Notes under the pieces: generated by a model
Database searches by the model: none
The model's input: only the letters and a program-made list of their open reading frames with translations
Told to the model about the DNA's origin: nothing
Made by a program: the position numbers and the translations under genes
NCBI GenBank assembly: GCA_030272585.1
Contig: BSYQ01000011.1
Span: 3,782,001 to 3,846,000 of the forward strand
Length of the DNA: 64,000 nt
Origin: Bryopsis sp. KO-2023
Lineage: Eukaryota > Chlorophyta > Ulvophyceae > Bryopsidales > Bryopsidaceae
Direction of reading: 5' to 3'
In this document: positions 13,485 to 25,003 of the stretch, one piece after another
Position numbering within the stretch: position 1 is the first letter of the stretch
How the letters are laid out: each line of letters starts with the position of its first letter

Positions 13485-13690
13485 TCGGTGTATTCATAAA
13501 ACGAATCGCGGCAGGCGTCGTTTCTTTCCGAGAAAACAAAAAAAAGAAAAGGAAAAGGAAGAATAACACTCGCCTGTGTCTATCCACGACGACGGGAGCA
13601 ATTGCTTGCAAGGGGTTTTCCCTTCGAATTTTTCTCTCTCGAATTTCGAGGTGGCGGCCGCCCCTCGCAGCCCCGATTTTTCCCAAAAAC
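13485..13690. repeat. Repeat D7, copy 1 (inverted copy at 62.5 kb)
   Basis: This stretch, from GGTTTTCGGTGTATTCATAA to GCAGCCCCGATTT, is found in inverted orientation at about 62552-62664. The copy here carries about 96 extra bases between GGCAGGCGTCGT and CAAGGGGTTTTCCC. The two copies otherwise agree closely. No protein was recognised in either orientation. Confidence 0.75.
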
Positions 13691-14437
13691 TGTTCGGATG
13701 GTGTGATCACAGCAGGTCGTTGATGGGGCGCCTTTCATCTTGCTCCCGGGCTCACCCTCGTCTCAACGCTCGCAGGTCACTCCGGCGGTGGCCAATGTAG
13801 GGCCACCGTCACATCGGAGGCAGGGGAGGAAACTTAAGTCACCGAGTTACCGCGCACCGCACGACGAGCGCGTGCTCCACCTTTGAGCTGGATCATCGAA
13901 CTCATCCCGGATCAGAGATCATTCTTAATCCGCGGGATTAGGATACTGGGAGTGCATCACACTCGGTTACAGTCCTGACATGGCGTGTGTCGTCAAAAAG
14001 TACGTAATCCGACTTTCCGCGTTTTTCAAGTTGGTGCAACATTTTTCCAGTTATTGGTGTGTGGATTGTGAGTCACCGATTCTGTTTGTGACTTTTCTTG
14101 CTGGCGCATCGCAATGGGGCGCATCATTGGCTTGGCGGACGATTCGATAGTTTCCGTTTGGGAGGACGGTTCGATAGGCGAGCTTGGGGATTTTTTGCAC
14201 TTGGGTTTGAAACGTTCCAAGAAGGGAGGCTTCGTTCGTCGGTTGCTGACTTCGTCTTTCCGATCTCTGGTGCTTGGGGGAGAACCCCCACTCGGGCACG
14301 TTTTCTGACAGAAAAAAATTAAAATAAAAAAATTGTTGCTGTGATTACAAAATATAAAAAACTACTAAAAATGATTATAAAAAATTTAGATTAGACATGA
14401 GATAAAATAAAACATAGATTAAAAGCCCCCTTTTATA
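13690..14437. repeat. GC-rich dispersed repeat D2, copy 1 (internally deleted)
   Basis: The element begins AACTGTTCGGATGGTG, has a GC-rich 300-bp head with a GGTGGCC/GGCCACC hairpin, and ends with an A/T-rich tail closing with GCCCCCTTTTATA. Compared with the longer copy at 22008-23158 it lacks about 175 bp after CATGGCGTG and about 250 bp after CTCTGGTGCTTG. The sharp, shared ends suggest a non-autonomous mobile element. No target-site duplication could be defined. Reading frames inside (for example MGRIIGLADDSIVSVWEDG) are conserved between copies but carry no known motif. Confidence 0.7.
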
Positions 14438-15021
14438 GCTTCTTATCTGTTCTGAACGCCAAGAGCAAAAAACAGGAAATCCTGACGTAAAATAAATGGA
14501 TTTACACACACACTCCTGTTTCTCAAATGAGAGCTATCCAAGACTGAAAACCTATCTCAACACAACATGGTTCGACTCACCAAAGCACACCACAGTGAAA
14601 GATCTGGTGTTGGTGGCTTTCAGAGTGCATGCTGCAAGTCTCAACCACACCCCTCGCTGAGACATTAGTTCGGCGTGAAGGATGAGGTTCCACGTTTTAA
14701 TTGTTTTTTGAAATTACCATAAAATGTGATCTCTTGTTCAGAAATATATCTCAAGGGATTGCTTACAAACAGCGTAATGCAAGATACCAATGTGGAGTCA
14801 CATTAAAAGGGGGAATGAAAAGAAGTAGAACTAAGGCATGGATGGACCTTTTGTTTTTCATGAATTCTTGCTACCCGAAATTGAGTCAGGCACCTGTTCC
14901 GAAATCCAGAATTTGAAGAACATCTGTTTAACATCAACAGTAATGCCTAATAACAACAGTAATAATTTTATTTGAAGCAAGGAAAACACCCAACAGGAAA
15001 ATTGGATTGATGGTTTTTTAG
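14438..15021. other. Spacer without a recognised gene
   Basis: A moderately A/T-rich stretch with no exon-like segment on either strand, up to the acceptor TTTTTTAG at 15021. Confidence 0.5.
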
Positions 15022-15600
15022 ATATCGGAAACAGAGCGTTCAAACGAAGCTCTGCTGGCTGAGCGCAAAGAAGTGGATGCCGAAGCTTCGGAAATGAGGG
15101 AAAAAATTCACCATATGGAAGCCACCGTAAGAACATTGGAAGCCAACTCCAAAAGCATGGAGACAGATTCGGGGGGATGTCCGCAACCAATGATCAACTG
15201 GTGATGGAAGTTGAATCGCTCCGAAAACAGGTGGAAGAGGTAGGGAAAATCAGCAAACGATGTTGCTAAATTCTGTGTGATGTGCATGGTGTTTCGTTGT
15301 GGAGCGCAAGCACAGTCACCTGGAGAACGGGGGGTGGACCATCGATTCCTCCTACTTTTGATTTAAAAAGAAAAATGAGAAATCTATGCAAGTTTTTTTT
15401 TTTTTCCCTCCAAGTTTTATCAAAAAATATGCATTGTTAATGTATTTTTCGGTGGTGCGTAGGCGGAGACGCGTTGCTCAGAAGTGGATTCTGAAGCTGA
15501 AAAGCTGAGGGAATAGATTGAGGTGATGTCTGGGGATGACCCAGAGAGCAAATCAACTTGCCGAATGAACGAAGAAGAAAAGGAGGTCTGTGGAAAAACA
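15022..15600 (+). pseudogene. Decayed coiled-coil gene, two exons
   Basis: Exon 15022-15239 follows TTTTTTAG and ends at a GTAGGG donor. It encodes an Ala/Glu/Lys-rich heptad-like coiled coil (ERSNEALLAERKEVDAEASE). A frame change is needed at the six-G run near 15171-15176, after which the same style resumes (NDQLVMEVESLRKQVEE). Exon 15463 onward continues it (EVDSEAEKLRE) but meets an in-frame TAG at 15514-15516 and then reads IEVMSGDDPESK. This resembles the rod of a golgin-, kinesin- or SMC-like protein, without a head domain in view. It is either a pseudogene or a gene with a homopolymer-length error. Confidence 0.5.
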
Positions 15601-15823
15601 GTCCTCTCGAATCAGCTTGATATGTTGGATTCGTTCGAATGGATGCTTTTTTTGAGAATAGGGGAGCTTTGTTTGGCTGCGGGTGAGGGTTTTTTTTGAC
15701 ATTATAAATGTTGAACTTTGCCTTTCGTATGCAGTTCTCGATAGGAACCCCCACATAGGTAAAATGGGGGACTTGCGTATGACATTTCTTTTTTTTTCAC
15801 TCGGAAGTACCACAACCCAATTT

Positions 15824-16933
15824 TCACGGAGAGCTGAGAACCACCGTTTCACCACCAGCAATAGCGTTCACTTTTTCCATCAGTTTCGCCCCCAGCTCTT
15901 CATCAGCTTGGCTCCAGAAATCAATCCAGATCCTGCGAAACCCACCCAAGACAAACTTTCATGCAAACTTAATGAATGTCTGAATACGCTACATCTGTTC
16001 CGTTTCTCATTTCAAAAATAGTTTTCATGCTCAACATTCATGTCGAGAAACAAAAGGACAGGTTTTCTTTACCGTTGCAGTTCAGGGGTGACTCTGGGCT
16101 GGAGCAGAAAGTTATCGACGATCCTCATAGCAAATCTTTCCCTGCGTTCGGAGTTCCAGCTGCGGTACAGCTCGCCAGGCTGGGCAAAATTGTTCTCCTT
16201 TGGAATCCTGGTCTTCTGGCGAATGCCACACACAGACTCCCTTGACAATGGATACTTCTCTGCGTTCACAGCTGGAACCTGTACACACACACAATTGCAC
16301 GTTGGAGATGGCACGTGAAATTGAACAAGGAAAACATTCGGGGGGGTCATGAAGTTTCAAAAAAAAAAAAAATCACCGGCGTCGATGCTCTTAACCACGT
16401 TGTCGGTCCCGCAGATCGCCTGAGCTTCACCATCCATGAAGGATTTGACACCTGGACGCACGCCCACAATGTTCAGAGAACTGCTGTGTTGCAAAAAGGT
16501 CCAGCAAGAATTCAGCATCCGTTTCTGTGCATGGAGTGGAGCGTTGTTTTTTAGGGTGCTAGCGTTCAGGAGTTTTGTGATCACCTTGCTTCGATTTCCA
16601 GTGGTATTTGATGAAGGTTTCCTTGCCATCCCTGGTCAACCATTTGAACGTGTGCACCCCGAATCCATCTTTGGGGATGCCAATGTCATCAAAGGCATGA
16701 GCAAACTACGAAACAAACGTTTCATTCATAATTGGTTCAATTGATCAGACTAGAAAAAGCATGCAGCTACTGAGTCTGACTGTGGGATTCCAGGATCAAA
16801 GAAACGAAGAGAGCTTTTGGACATAAGCAACAATACAGTAATGCAGAAGTCTCAAATACAGGATAATTTATATTAAACTCACCATGTGCAAGCTTTCCGG
16901 ATGATGAGAAAAGAAGTCCACAAACCTCCAATT
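15824..16933 (-). pseudogene. Plant-type catalase, five exons with the central part missing
   Basis: On the minus strand exons lie at 16883-16933 ([17 protein letters not shown]), 16585-16705 (GFGVHTFKWLTRDGKET, IKYHWKSKQ), 16377-16451 (GVKSFMDGEAQAI), 16073-16278 (KENNFAQPGELYRSW, ERFAMRIVDNFLLQPRVTPE) and 15824-15932 (IWIDFWSQADEELGAKLME), ending in TGA. These match successive parts of plant-like catalases, heme peroxide-dismutating enzymes usually in peroxisomes. The first three exons join in phase, as do the last two. The join between the third and fourth is out of phase, and the roughly 170 residues that belong there, including the heme-tyrosine region, are absent. The N-terminal part with the catalytic histidine is also not found upstream. 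An inactive relic is most likely. Confidence 0.82.
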
Positions 16934-17246
16934 CTGGGAGGAGGGAAACCAAACCACCAACGAAAGTTAATCTTCCATTTTAGCCAGCCGATCACAATCT
17001 CAAAAAAATAATGAAAAGAATCTTGCAATCTCACAGATCTCAAGGGTTTGTGTTGACAGCCTGGGCCTTTCCTTGGGACTTTGAATATTTGATTTTCAAG
17101 TTCAACATCTTGATTAACCCCTAAACCAATTATCCAATTTATTACAGGTTCATTATGGCTGTGAAGTGGCTGTGATATAGATATATAGTATAATATATAT
17201 ATTATGGGCTGGGGGTGGATGCTATAGACACTGACCCCCTCTGGCG

Positions 17247-17407
17247 ATGGGACATGCATCCCCGTCACGGCCAATTTGAAGGAGGCACTGAGTCTGGCGG
17301 CCGAAGTGGATGAGAGCGTCCTTGTGGATGTTTTGGCACTGCTTGGGGCTCTGTTTCTTCTCAGGGTGGCATCATACGAAGTGCTGAAGCGGAAAACTCA
17401 ACCTTGA
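17247..17407 (+). CDS. C-terminal exon with one membrane helix, ABCG-transporter-like (tentative)
   Basis: The frame reads PVTANLKEALSLAAEVDES, then a hydrophobic helix (VLVDVLALLGALFLLRVASY), then EVLKRKTQP and TGA at 17405-17407. The layout of a last helix followed by a short basic tail resembles the end of ABCG half-transporters. No upstream exon of such a transporter was found nearby, so the assignment is a guess from a short piece. Confidence 0.3.
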
Positions 17408-17732
17408 AATTGGTTTTTGAAAAAGAAAGAAAAAAAATGAGAGGGTGATTGGGTGGTTGGAAGAGCAAGGGGGGAAAAAAAAGCACAGAAAAAAACATAA
17501 AAATAAAAACATGTATGGATTTGATGAATTATCGTTGGAATAATCCTTTGCTTGGTTTAGGAGGCACTAGCTGGTGCCACTCACTAAAAACACTGAAATC
17601 CCTTTTTTTTGTTGAGAGGGCCCAGTCCAAAATGAGGGGGATACATAGAGAGTTGAAAAAAATAAAAGGAATCGAGCTGGCATCTCTTGACACCACTTCT
17701 GACTTTGGACCTGGTGCAAACATATGATTTTC

Positions 17733-18552
17733 ACAGCTGTTGTGTTTTTCCTCAAAAAATATTGATTGCTGAGGTAAGGGATTATTTGTATAATCGAGGA
17801 AAAAAAAGGTACAGGATATTGGGTGTAAAGTCACCAGAAACTACTTTTCAAGAATAGTAAGTAGGGAATCGATTTGAGAACGGGGGAACAATCCTTGGAA
17901 AATTGAAATTAATAAAATACATCCCCTTCAAAACGAAATAAAAAAATACAAAGAAACAAAAAAAAAAGCAAAAACTTGCCAAGATGCCAATGCAGAAAAT
18001 CAAGTACCTGTGTTTATTGTGTCCAATGGGTAATCATCCTCTTCGAAAAAGAAAAGTTCTGTTGAAATCCCATGCAGTCAAGAGACTCACAACCTGTTAA
18101 CAAAAAAAAAAACAGTTAAATATTAAGGCATCAGGAAAACAAAAAGGTCATATCCTCAAAAAGCGTTAGGCAGCCCCTGTTTCTTATCTTTTTTAAAATT
18201 GAAAAAAGAGTAGTAATCATTTGGAATACATAAAAAATCATTTGATCATGAAACGCAAAAATCTACCTTGCAGGGCAGTCCAGCACTTGGGTTTTCACAC
18301 AGGTTTTCGAAACCAGACAATGGTCGATTCAAATCCAGGTCCTCGATCACATGCCGAATGTCGAACAGCTCCCCTAAGGCCTTCTTCCCCAGCAAATCCA
18401 TTTCTTCTTTGCCTTCTTGTGGAAAAATATATACAGCTTTTCCTGCACACACAAAACATCATCCCAAAAAAAACAAAAAAACTGATCAAAATAAATTTCC
18501 CATTCGAAAAAACAACTTCTTCAGTTTCACACACACAAAAAAAAAAAGGGTA
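17733..18552. repeat. Segmental duplication block D3, copy 1
   Basis: About 820 bp matches 25004-25838 with few differences. It includes two minus-strand exon candidates: 18267-18442 (reading KKALGELFDIRHVIEDLDLN, flanked by TGTGCAG and GTAGAT) and about 18010-18098 (reading SLDCMGFQQNFSFSKRMITH). Near its end it shares a ~65-bp segment (CATCATCCCAAAAAAAAC...) with 13296-13360 and 25729-25800. Confidence 0.88.
18267..18442 (-). CDS. Exon of an unrecognised minus-strand gene (copy 1)
   Basis: This 176-nt exon reads GKAVYIFPQEGKEEMD, KKALGELFDIRHVIEDLDLN, then RPLSGFENLCENPSAGLPCK. It has a TGTGCAG acceptor and a GTAGAT donor on the minus strand. It is conserved in the duplicate at about 25543-25718 with one or two substitutions. 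No family was recognised. Confidence 0.4.
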
Positions 18553-20176
18553 GACCTGGAATGCAAAATTTTAGCTCCAGGGGTAAACACCCGTAGTAGT
18601 CTTTCATCCATCGCTGATGGAGCGTTTTTGTCGGCGTACAGTTTGGAGGGATTGATTTCTTGTTCTAATTTCCAGAAAACCCCCTATCCAAGGAACCCAG
18701 CAATCCCCAAGGTGAACAGAATCGTTATGATCGGAAACCTTGCCACCACTCTCACTATGGGAAAACCCCGTCTGTGCGATGTTGAAATTTCTATGCGATG
18801 TCAGTGGCCATGAAAGGCGTCCCCACCATTTTTACGAACACATCGCACAGACATCCCGTTGAAAGCTCCCGACACTTGGTTGGGGACAGTTTCATGTACG
18901 ACACTTTTTCTTCTTGATGTCCAGCACCACGCCATCTCAGTTTCTATTTTTCCTCCTTCGCTGTGAGCGCTCTAGTGCTTCGCTCGCGAGAGGGCTTTGG
19001 GGATCCCACGGAGTCGCGTCGACAATCTCCAGAAACGTTTGCGTTCGTCTTCCCTCTTCGAAAGCAACAACTGCTGCTGCATTCGTCGAGCATGCACAGT
19101 CAGTGTGCTGGGGGTTTTCGGAGCCCAGGGCTTTTCGACAGGGTTGCCGGAGAGGCTGCAGAAGGCGCTCCTGCACACTCTCCCTGGATTGGAAAAGTGC
19201 AAAATGCTGAGGGCCCATGCTGGTGGAGTACGATTACATGCCGGTGTATCAATGCAGCCACACGCTAGAAACCAAAAAAACTTTAGGACCTTTCTTCAGC
19301 GAACAAGAGGTGTTTGGATATAAGAATAATGAACAATTTGTTTTTCTTTTTTGAAGGTTATTCATATGTATGCCTGACAAGGATTTCCAGACTGGCTAGA
19401 TAAAATCCCACGTCGAAGCCAGCAAGCACGCAGTTGGAAAGCCGCTCCTGCTAGAAGCTTTGTGGGAACTCTGTTCTGGAGATGGTTTTTGCCATCCTAG
19501 GAAAGTCAAGGAAGAGGTAACAGATGCATGTAAAAAAAAGCCCCAAAAGTTGTGAAGAGGTGTATATTTGGCCACAGAGTCGAATTTGAATTCGACGCAT
19601 GTACATTGAAATATGGTGCAAGCTGGTGCTGCTTTTTCTGGTTCATTGAATTCTTGTCGAGTGGGGGATAGGTTGGCGATGTTTTTTTTGCGAGGTTTTT
19701 TATTTTTCTTTTATTTTTCCGACAGGTTTATATGGTGTCGACCCTCGAGACACGACTTTTGAGTTAGTGAAGGAGCATGCCAATTTCATAAGAAAGGTGC
19801 GGTGTCCCCCCCCAAGAAAAATCCAAAAAATCCAAGTGTATACTTTTTTTTTCGTGAGTGCTTTCACAAACAAGGTAATAATATCCTTGCGTATGTGAAT
19901 GCATGGTTTTTCGTCTTCCCCCCCCCCCCCCCCAAAAAAAAAACCAAGAAATTTACTTGAACTAAAAGCAGAAATACATCCATCAATTGATGTACACAGG
20001 TAAACAACGCTCAAGCCCCTGGGGAAGACTGCACAACGGGCTGCTGGGTTCCACACACTCGAGGCCAGCACAGGATTTGCATTCCAGCACCGCACGCCTG
20101 CAAAACTTACTGGGAAATGCCCGACAAGGATTTGGACACCAAGCAATGATTAAAGTGTGGGTTGTGGTGTACAAAG
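18553..20176. other. Region without an assignable gene
   Basis: A moderately GC-rich stretch (18600-19300) has open frames on both strands but none with a recognisable motif or clear exon borders. 19300-20170 includes a C run near 19919-19934 and ordinary spacer sequence. Exons of the downstream mnmG-like gene that should lie here were not found. Confidence 0.45.
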
Positions 20177-21285
20177 GGACACGAAGAAGCGGCAGCTCAG
20201 AGCTTGATTGCGGGGATCAATGCTGCAAGGCAAGCCCAGGGTTTGTCGGAGTTTGAGTTGTACACGGGGACTCTTATCAACGATTTGGCCACAAAAGACC
20301 TTCGAGGGCCCTACAGGATGTTGATCAGCAGATCGGAATATGGTTTGATGCTACAGTCAGACAATGCAGACGAAAGGCTGACGCCTCTCGATCGAGAAAT
20401 TGGCCAGGTGGGATGATGTTCAATGGGAAAAATTCCAAACCAAACAGGTAGGTGTGGTGGCCGATGGAAAAGTTTTGAGTTTTTGTTCGAAAGGCAATCC
20501 GACTGCTTAACCGATCGGAAAGAGATCTTTGAGGTGTATTGGGGATTTAGCGTAAATGAGGGTTGATCTGAAAAGGGGGAGGGGTAGCGACAGTCCAAAC
20601 CTTTTTTATTCTTCATTCAATCAACGTGATTTTGGTTTCTGTTGCCAACAGGACAGAATGGCAAAGCCTCCACCAAAGGCTGCAGCCGCTCCTCGTGTTT
20701 GGTCACTTTGGAGGAATTGCTGAGGTGGCTTCATGTGCACCCTGGGATTGTGGATGAGTATGACATGGGCCCTCCTGTGGTGAACTTCCGGTACTGCATC
20801 CTGATGCATTGTGGTTGTGTTGCTTTTGTTGAGATTGCTGGGCTGTTTTCATTTTTGCCCTTGCAATGGAGAGCCAACCAACCAGGTTGTAAGGGTTGGA
20901 TTTGGTGGGTTTCATCTTGTGTGCAGAGCGAAGCTTTGAATCACTTGGAGGAGTCTGTGGAGATCAACACAAAATACGAAGGTTTCATCAAGCGCCAGAA
21001 GAAACATTTGGAAAAGTGCAGGGGAAGAGGGGGAAAAAGATTCCTGACAACATTGACGACTCGACCATTCAAACGCTGTCGATGGAGGCTGGAGAGAGAC
21101 TGCAAAAGGTTGGATCCGATTGCACCCTTGGGACTGCCGGGTCAAGGCCAGAAGACTTCCAGCGGGGAGAACCATTCAGAGGGGAGCCACGATTTCTCGA
21201 TCCTGACATGGAGCAGTTGGGCCCTGGTTTGGGTCCTGACTCTGACAGGATTTGGGTGAATTTCTGGGATGGGTCGGAGGACTGA
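20177..21285 (+). pseudogene. mnmG: MnmG/GidA (MTO1) tRNA-modification enzyme, C-terminal part, frameshifted
   Basis: MnmG, with MnmE, makes the 5-carboxymethylaminomethyl group on wobble uridine of tRNAs in bacteria and organelles. Exon 20177-20447 reads [20 protein letters not shown], then [19 protein letters not shown] and [15 protein letters not shown], a near-diagnostic match to the FAD-protein family's conserved C-terminal half. A frame change near 20412 is needed to reach [14 protein letters not shown]. Exon 20652-20790 reads TLEELLRWLHVHPGIV. Exon 20927 onward reads EINTKYEGFIKRQKKHLEK, then, after a second frame change near 21019-21035 (G/A runs), GKKIPDNIDDSTIQTLSMEA and a shortened LGTAG-RPEDF end. 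The FAD-binding N-terminus is absent. This is a relic, or a real gene hurt by sequence errors. Confidence 0.82.
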
Positions 21286-22004
21286 ACATGAAATTAGATA
21301 TTCAGATATTCCTTCTCGGTTTTGTTTTCGAGTTTGCTTTAAATGATGAGAATGTGCAGTCTTTTGGTGCACTTGGAAATGCAGTACAGACTAGAAAAGA
21401 AAGAAACAGAGCGACTCTGTCAGCCACAGAAAAGTGTATGTTTTGCTTCGCCTGCCAATAGTTTCTTTTAGCAGTTTATCTTGATTTCTTGGGATTCTTT
21501 GCGTCAACAAATTTCTTGTCTCAGGTGACATGGGATACACAAGTGCAAGTTGTATTTTCGGGTAGGAGCAAAGAGCTTTTGCAGAGGTACCTTTTTGCTT
21601 ATTGGTGGGATATTTAGCTGATTTGATATTTAGCTGACGCTGATTTGGAAAGATGGCACCAGTTGCAAGTGGTTTCTTTTTTTGGAGAGAATGGCAAAAG
21701 AGCTTGTTTCTAAATCAAGGGAACAACAATATTCTGGGAAAAATAAAAGAGAGGATATCCTCGTTTACTGGCAATCAAATGAAGTGAATCAGGAATTTAG
21801 GGTATTGTTTAGTGGTTGTGTAGAGAATTTTCCAACAAAAAAAACTGACATCGCCTCTCTTTTATCATCGCATAAACGGGGGCACAACATCGCCCAACAG
21901 AACATCGCGTAAACGGTGCCAACCAGTCGCACAGCCGTGCGATGTCGCGCATACTATATGCGCTGTGGATAAAAGATTGTGCGAGGGTGTGTCAAAAACA
22001 CAAA
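21286..22004. other. Spacer without a recognised gene
   Basis: A/T-rich spacer. ORFs are short and lack exon character. Confidence 0.5.
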
Positions 22005-22007
22005 AAC

Positions 22008-23158
22008 TGTTCGGATGGTGTGATCACAGCAGGTCGTTGATGGGGCGCCTTTCATCTTGCTCCCGGGCTCACCCTCGTCTCAACGCTCGCAGGTCACTCC
22101 GGCGGTGGCCAATGTAGGGCCACCGTCACATCGGAGGCAGGGGAGGAAACTTAAGTCACCGAGTTACCGCGCACCGCGCGACGAGCGCGTGCTCCACCTT
22201 TGAGCTGGATCATCGAACTCATCCCGGATCAGAGATCATTCTTAATCCGCGGGATTAGGATACTGGGAGTGCATCACACTCGGTTACAGTCCTGACATGG
22301 CGTGTCGGGTCGCTTGATTAGACGGATATTAAATGTTTCCTCCTGACGTCATTGGTTTCTTGGGGGATCATGCGGGATGATGCGATTTCCAGACGCACGT
22401 GGATCATCCGATCAGTTGATTTGATCTTGATCCCCGTAATCCAGGATTGAATTTTAGCCCCCGTCGACAGCGAAACGCTGCGCAGCGAGCAGCGTTTTTC
22501 AAGTTGGTGCAACATTTTTCCAGTTATTGGTGTGTGGATTGTGAGTCACCGATTCTGTTTGTGACTTTTCTTGCTGGCGCATCGCAATGGGGCGCATCAT
22601 TGGCTTGGCGGACGATTCGATAGTTTCCGTTTGGGAGGACGGTTCGATAGGCGAGCTTGGGGATTTTTTGCACTTGGGTTTGAAACGTTCCAAGAAGGGA
22701 GGCTTCGTTCGTCGGTTGCTGACTTCGTCTTTCCGATCTCTGGTGCTTGCGTTGGTTTGTTTCGGAGGAAACGACTCGCAAACGTTTCTGGCGGTATTCT
22801 GGGCGCGGGTGTGGGCTAAGCCGCCCTCTGGAGCAAAGGGGATTGTTTGCACGGCAGACGACTTCTTTTTTCAACCGAGTTGAGTAACCAGGAAGATTCG
22901 TTGCTTGCGGTGGGAGCCCAGCGGACAAAACAACGTGTGCGTCGAAGAGAGGTAACTGAAGGCACTTTTGGAATCAGGGCTGAAGCAGTCCGCGGGGGGG
23001 GAGAACCCCCACCCGCGCACGTTTTCTGACAGAAAAAAATTAAAATAAAAAAATTGTTGCTGTGATTACAAAATATAAAAAACTACTAAAAATGATTATA
23101 AAAAATTTAGATTAGACATGAGATAAAATAAAACATAGATTAAAAGCCCCCTTTTATA
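22008..23158. repeat. GC-rich dispersed repeat D2, copy 2 (longest form)
   Basis: It has the same ends as the copy at 13690-14437 (AACTGTTCGGATGGTG to CCCCCTTTTATA) but keeps about 175 bp more after CATGGCGTG and about 250 bp more between CTCTGGTGCTTG and GGGGAGAACCCCCA. The 300-bp GC-rich head is almost identical in both copies (one difference, CGCACGAC versus CGCGCGAC, was noted). The head has several self-complementary segments and could be a structured RNA or an element end. Confidence 0.72.
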
Positions 23159-23185
23159 AAAAGAGTTCCAATTTTTTTTTGGCAA

Positions 23186-24190
23186 TCATGCCCTCACCCG
23201 CATTCGTATTTTCACCAAGTCCTCATGGCTCAACAGCCACACCAGCAACACCGCCATCAAATCAAACAAAACCACCCCACCCAACGTGAAACGATCCTTG
23301 GTGGCCTGCGGCAGCTGGGAATCCGAAAACATCACACCGGCATAGCCCAATGCCATCAATGCCACCAGCAGAAACGTGGTCTGTACGAACATACAAACAT
23401 GCGACATGTTTTTTGTGGATTTTACAGCATTTTTTTATTTTTTTTTCCAAAAAAAAATATATTCAGACTCACTCATGACGGATGTCCAGGCATAGCCCAG
23501 TTCGAATCGCTCATAAATGAAACCGAAACGATTCAAGGCTGAGGGGTCGATTTCCTGGTGTGGAGTCTCGTCAAAATGTAGGCTGTGAAAACCAGATAGC
23601 CAGCACCGCCATGACTGACAGCACTTTGTATTGAGTGGAGGAGCATTCGACGTCCAAACACGCGCTCATCACTTGAACCCCTCCGTAATCATGGCAATGC
23701 AGAACATCGAAGCAATATCTGAAGTTTTGAAAAAGAAACAAAACAAAAGACAAAAAAAAACTGTGAAAGTACGTAACTTCGGTTGGGGTCGTACGTTTTT
23801 TTTATGCTTTATTTGGACGTGCATATCATCAGTATGTTCGAAAACAATTACCAAAATTTTTCAGAAAGGAATGATACAGCCGATGGGATCGATTTCACCG
23901 GGGGTTTCTTTTTTCAACTCTCATCGAGCGAAGGATCCAAGTGCAGCGCTCCCCAGAAAACACTGTGGCAGGCTGTGCCTTAAATTCCCACCTAAAATTT
24001 CGATCGCTCCGGAAACCCGGTTTTGGAATGGGCGGCTGTGTGCCACCTTCGCAGGTGGCCCCACTGTTGACAAGTAGCACCCTTCCAGCCATGACTGTGA
24101 AAATATCCAGGAAAGCACTCGCACGCCTCCGCACTTGTTGCACCCTCCACTTTGGTCCCAGTGTTGTCTGTCCATCCATGCCAATGCTAC
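23186..24190 (-). CDS. C-terminal exons of a membrane protein with a GCC2/GCC3-like Cys motif upstream (partial)
   Basis: Read on the minus strand, the Cys-rich exon at about 24190-23995 (GATSAEACECFPGYF; CEGGTQPPIPKPGF) is followed by an exon around 23550-23476 (NRFGFIYERFELGYAWTSVM before GTGAGT). Next comes 23407-23186, which encodes two membrane helices (TTFLLVALMALGYAGVMF and FDLMAVLLVWLL) and stops after KIRMRVRA. Large protist proteins with GCC2/GCC3 repeats and a multi-helix C-terminus have this order. The Cys-rich exon needs a frame change to be read through, so the gene may be damaged. Its substrate or ligand is unknown. Confidence 0.42.
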
Positions 24191-24972
24191 TTATACCCTT
24201 TGTTTTTGGATAACTTTTGAAAAGCTTCCCCTTTCCCCCCCCCAACCCCTATCCCATCCTGCTCAGTATGATTGTACACTTTTTTCGGGCCCAATTTCGC
24301 CACAAGGAAAGAAAATATTCAAGGTTTTCAACAGATGAGTTGATATTCAATCACCACCTGTTTCAAGAATTATATTTAAGTTTTGAAATGAAAATAATTC
24401 TGTTATCGTCGAACGGAACCATACCTGGGCATTCGAAAATCGAACGGAGGGAAAGAAAAATGACAGCAAGAAGATCCTTTGCGGGGTTTTTAGATTAGCA
24501 GCAAGAAAAATTACATGAAAAGTGTGATCAAAACAAGTGAAAGAAGCGAGGGGGAGAGCAAATTTCGTTTTGTTCTTTTTTGTAAAAGATGTAACGCTGC
24601 AAAAACAAAGTGGAGAAAGTTTCGATTCAAAAAAAGTCTCTTACCAGTTCCTTTTCCTGGTCCTCGAATTTTCCGCTTTCTCGCAAAACCTCGAAACTTT
24701 GTTTTTCGCAATCGTCCATGGTGAAATCGAGGGCAAAAGAAATTCAAAAAGCTTCCTCACCGATGATCCCGCCAGTTCTCTTGTTTCGCTTATTTCTGCA
24801 CAAAACGTTTTCCATTTGAATGTCCAGCCCATAAGCATCCTTCAAATCAACTGTGGCAGTTCCATGCAAAAAAAACAGGGTTCAATTTTTTATAAGCTCT
24901 AGTATTTGATTCACGACGTGTACATGTGGTGATGAGAAATAATTACCCACACCCAGGAGGATCCGGTGGCAA
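23999..24972. repeat. Segmental duplication block D1, copy 2
   Basis: This is the second copy of 12020-13290. It joins GGGCATT directly to CGAAAATCGAACGG, where copy 1 has ~300 bp more. It runs directly into block D3 copy 2 after CCGGTGGCAAAAA, an arrangement not seen at the first locus. The duplicated blocks are therefore shuffled relative to each other. The 90-nt minus-strand exon is at 24761-24850. Confidence 0.87.
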
Positions 24973-25003
24973 AAAAAAAAGGTGGGAAAAACATCTTTTA
25001 AAT

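Noticed and set aside
13690-13985. 5S rRNA, snRNA or tRNA gene in the GC-rich repeat head
   Set aside because: None of the conserved signature sequences of these RNAs is present; an AGCTCAAAGGTGGAGC stretch resembles a D-arm but no T-arm follows.
16940-17140. Further upstream catalase exon on the minus strand (AQAVNTNP reading)
   Set aside because: Only a few residues resemble the family and stops interrupt the frame.
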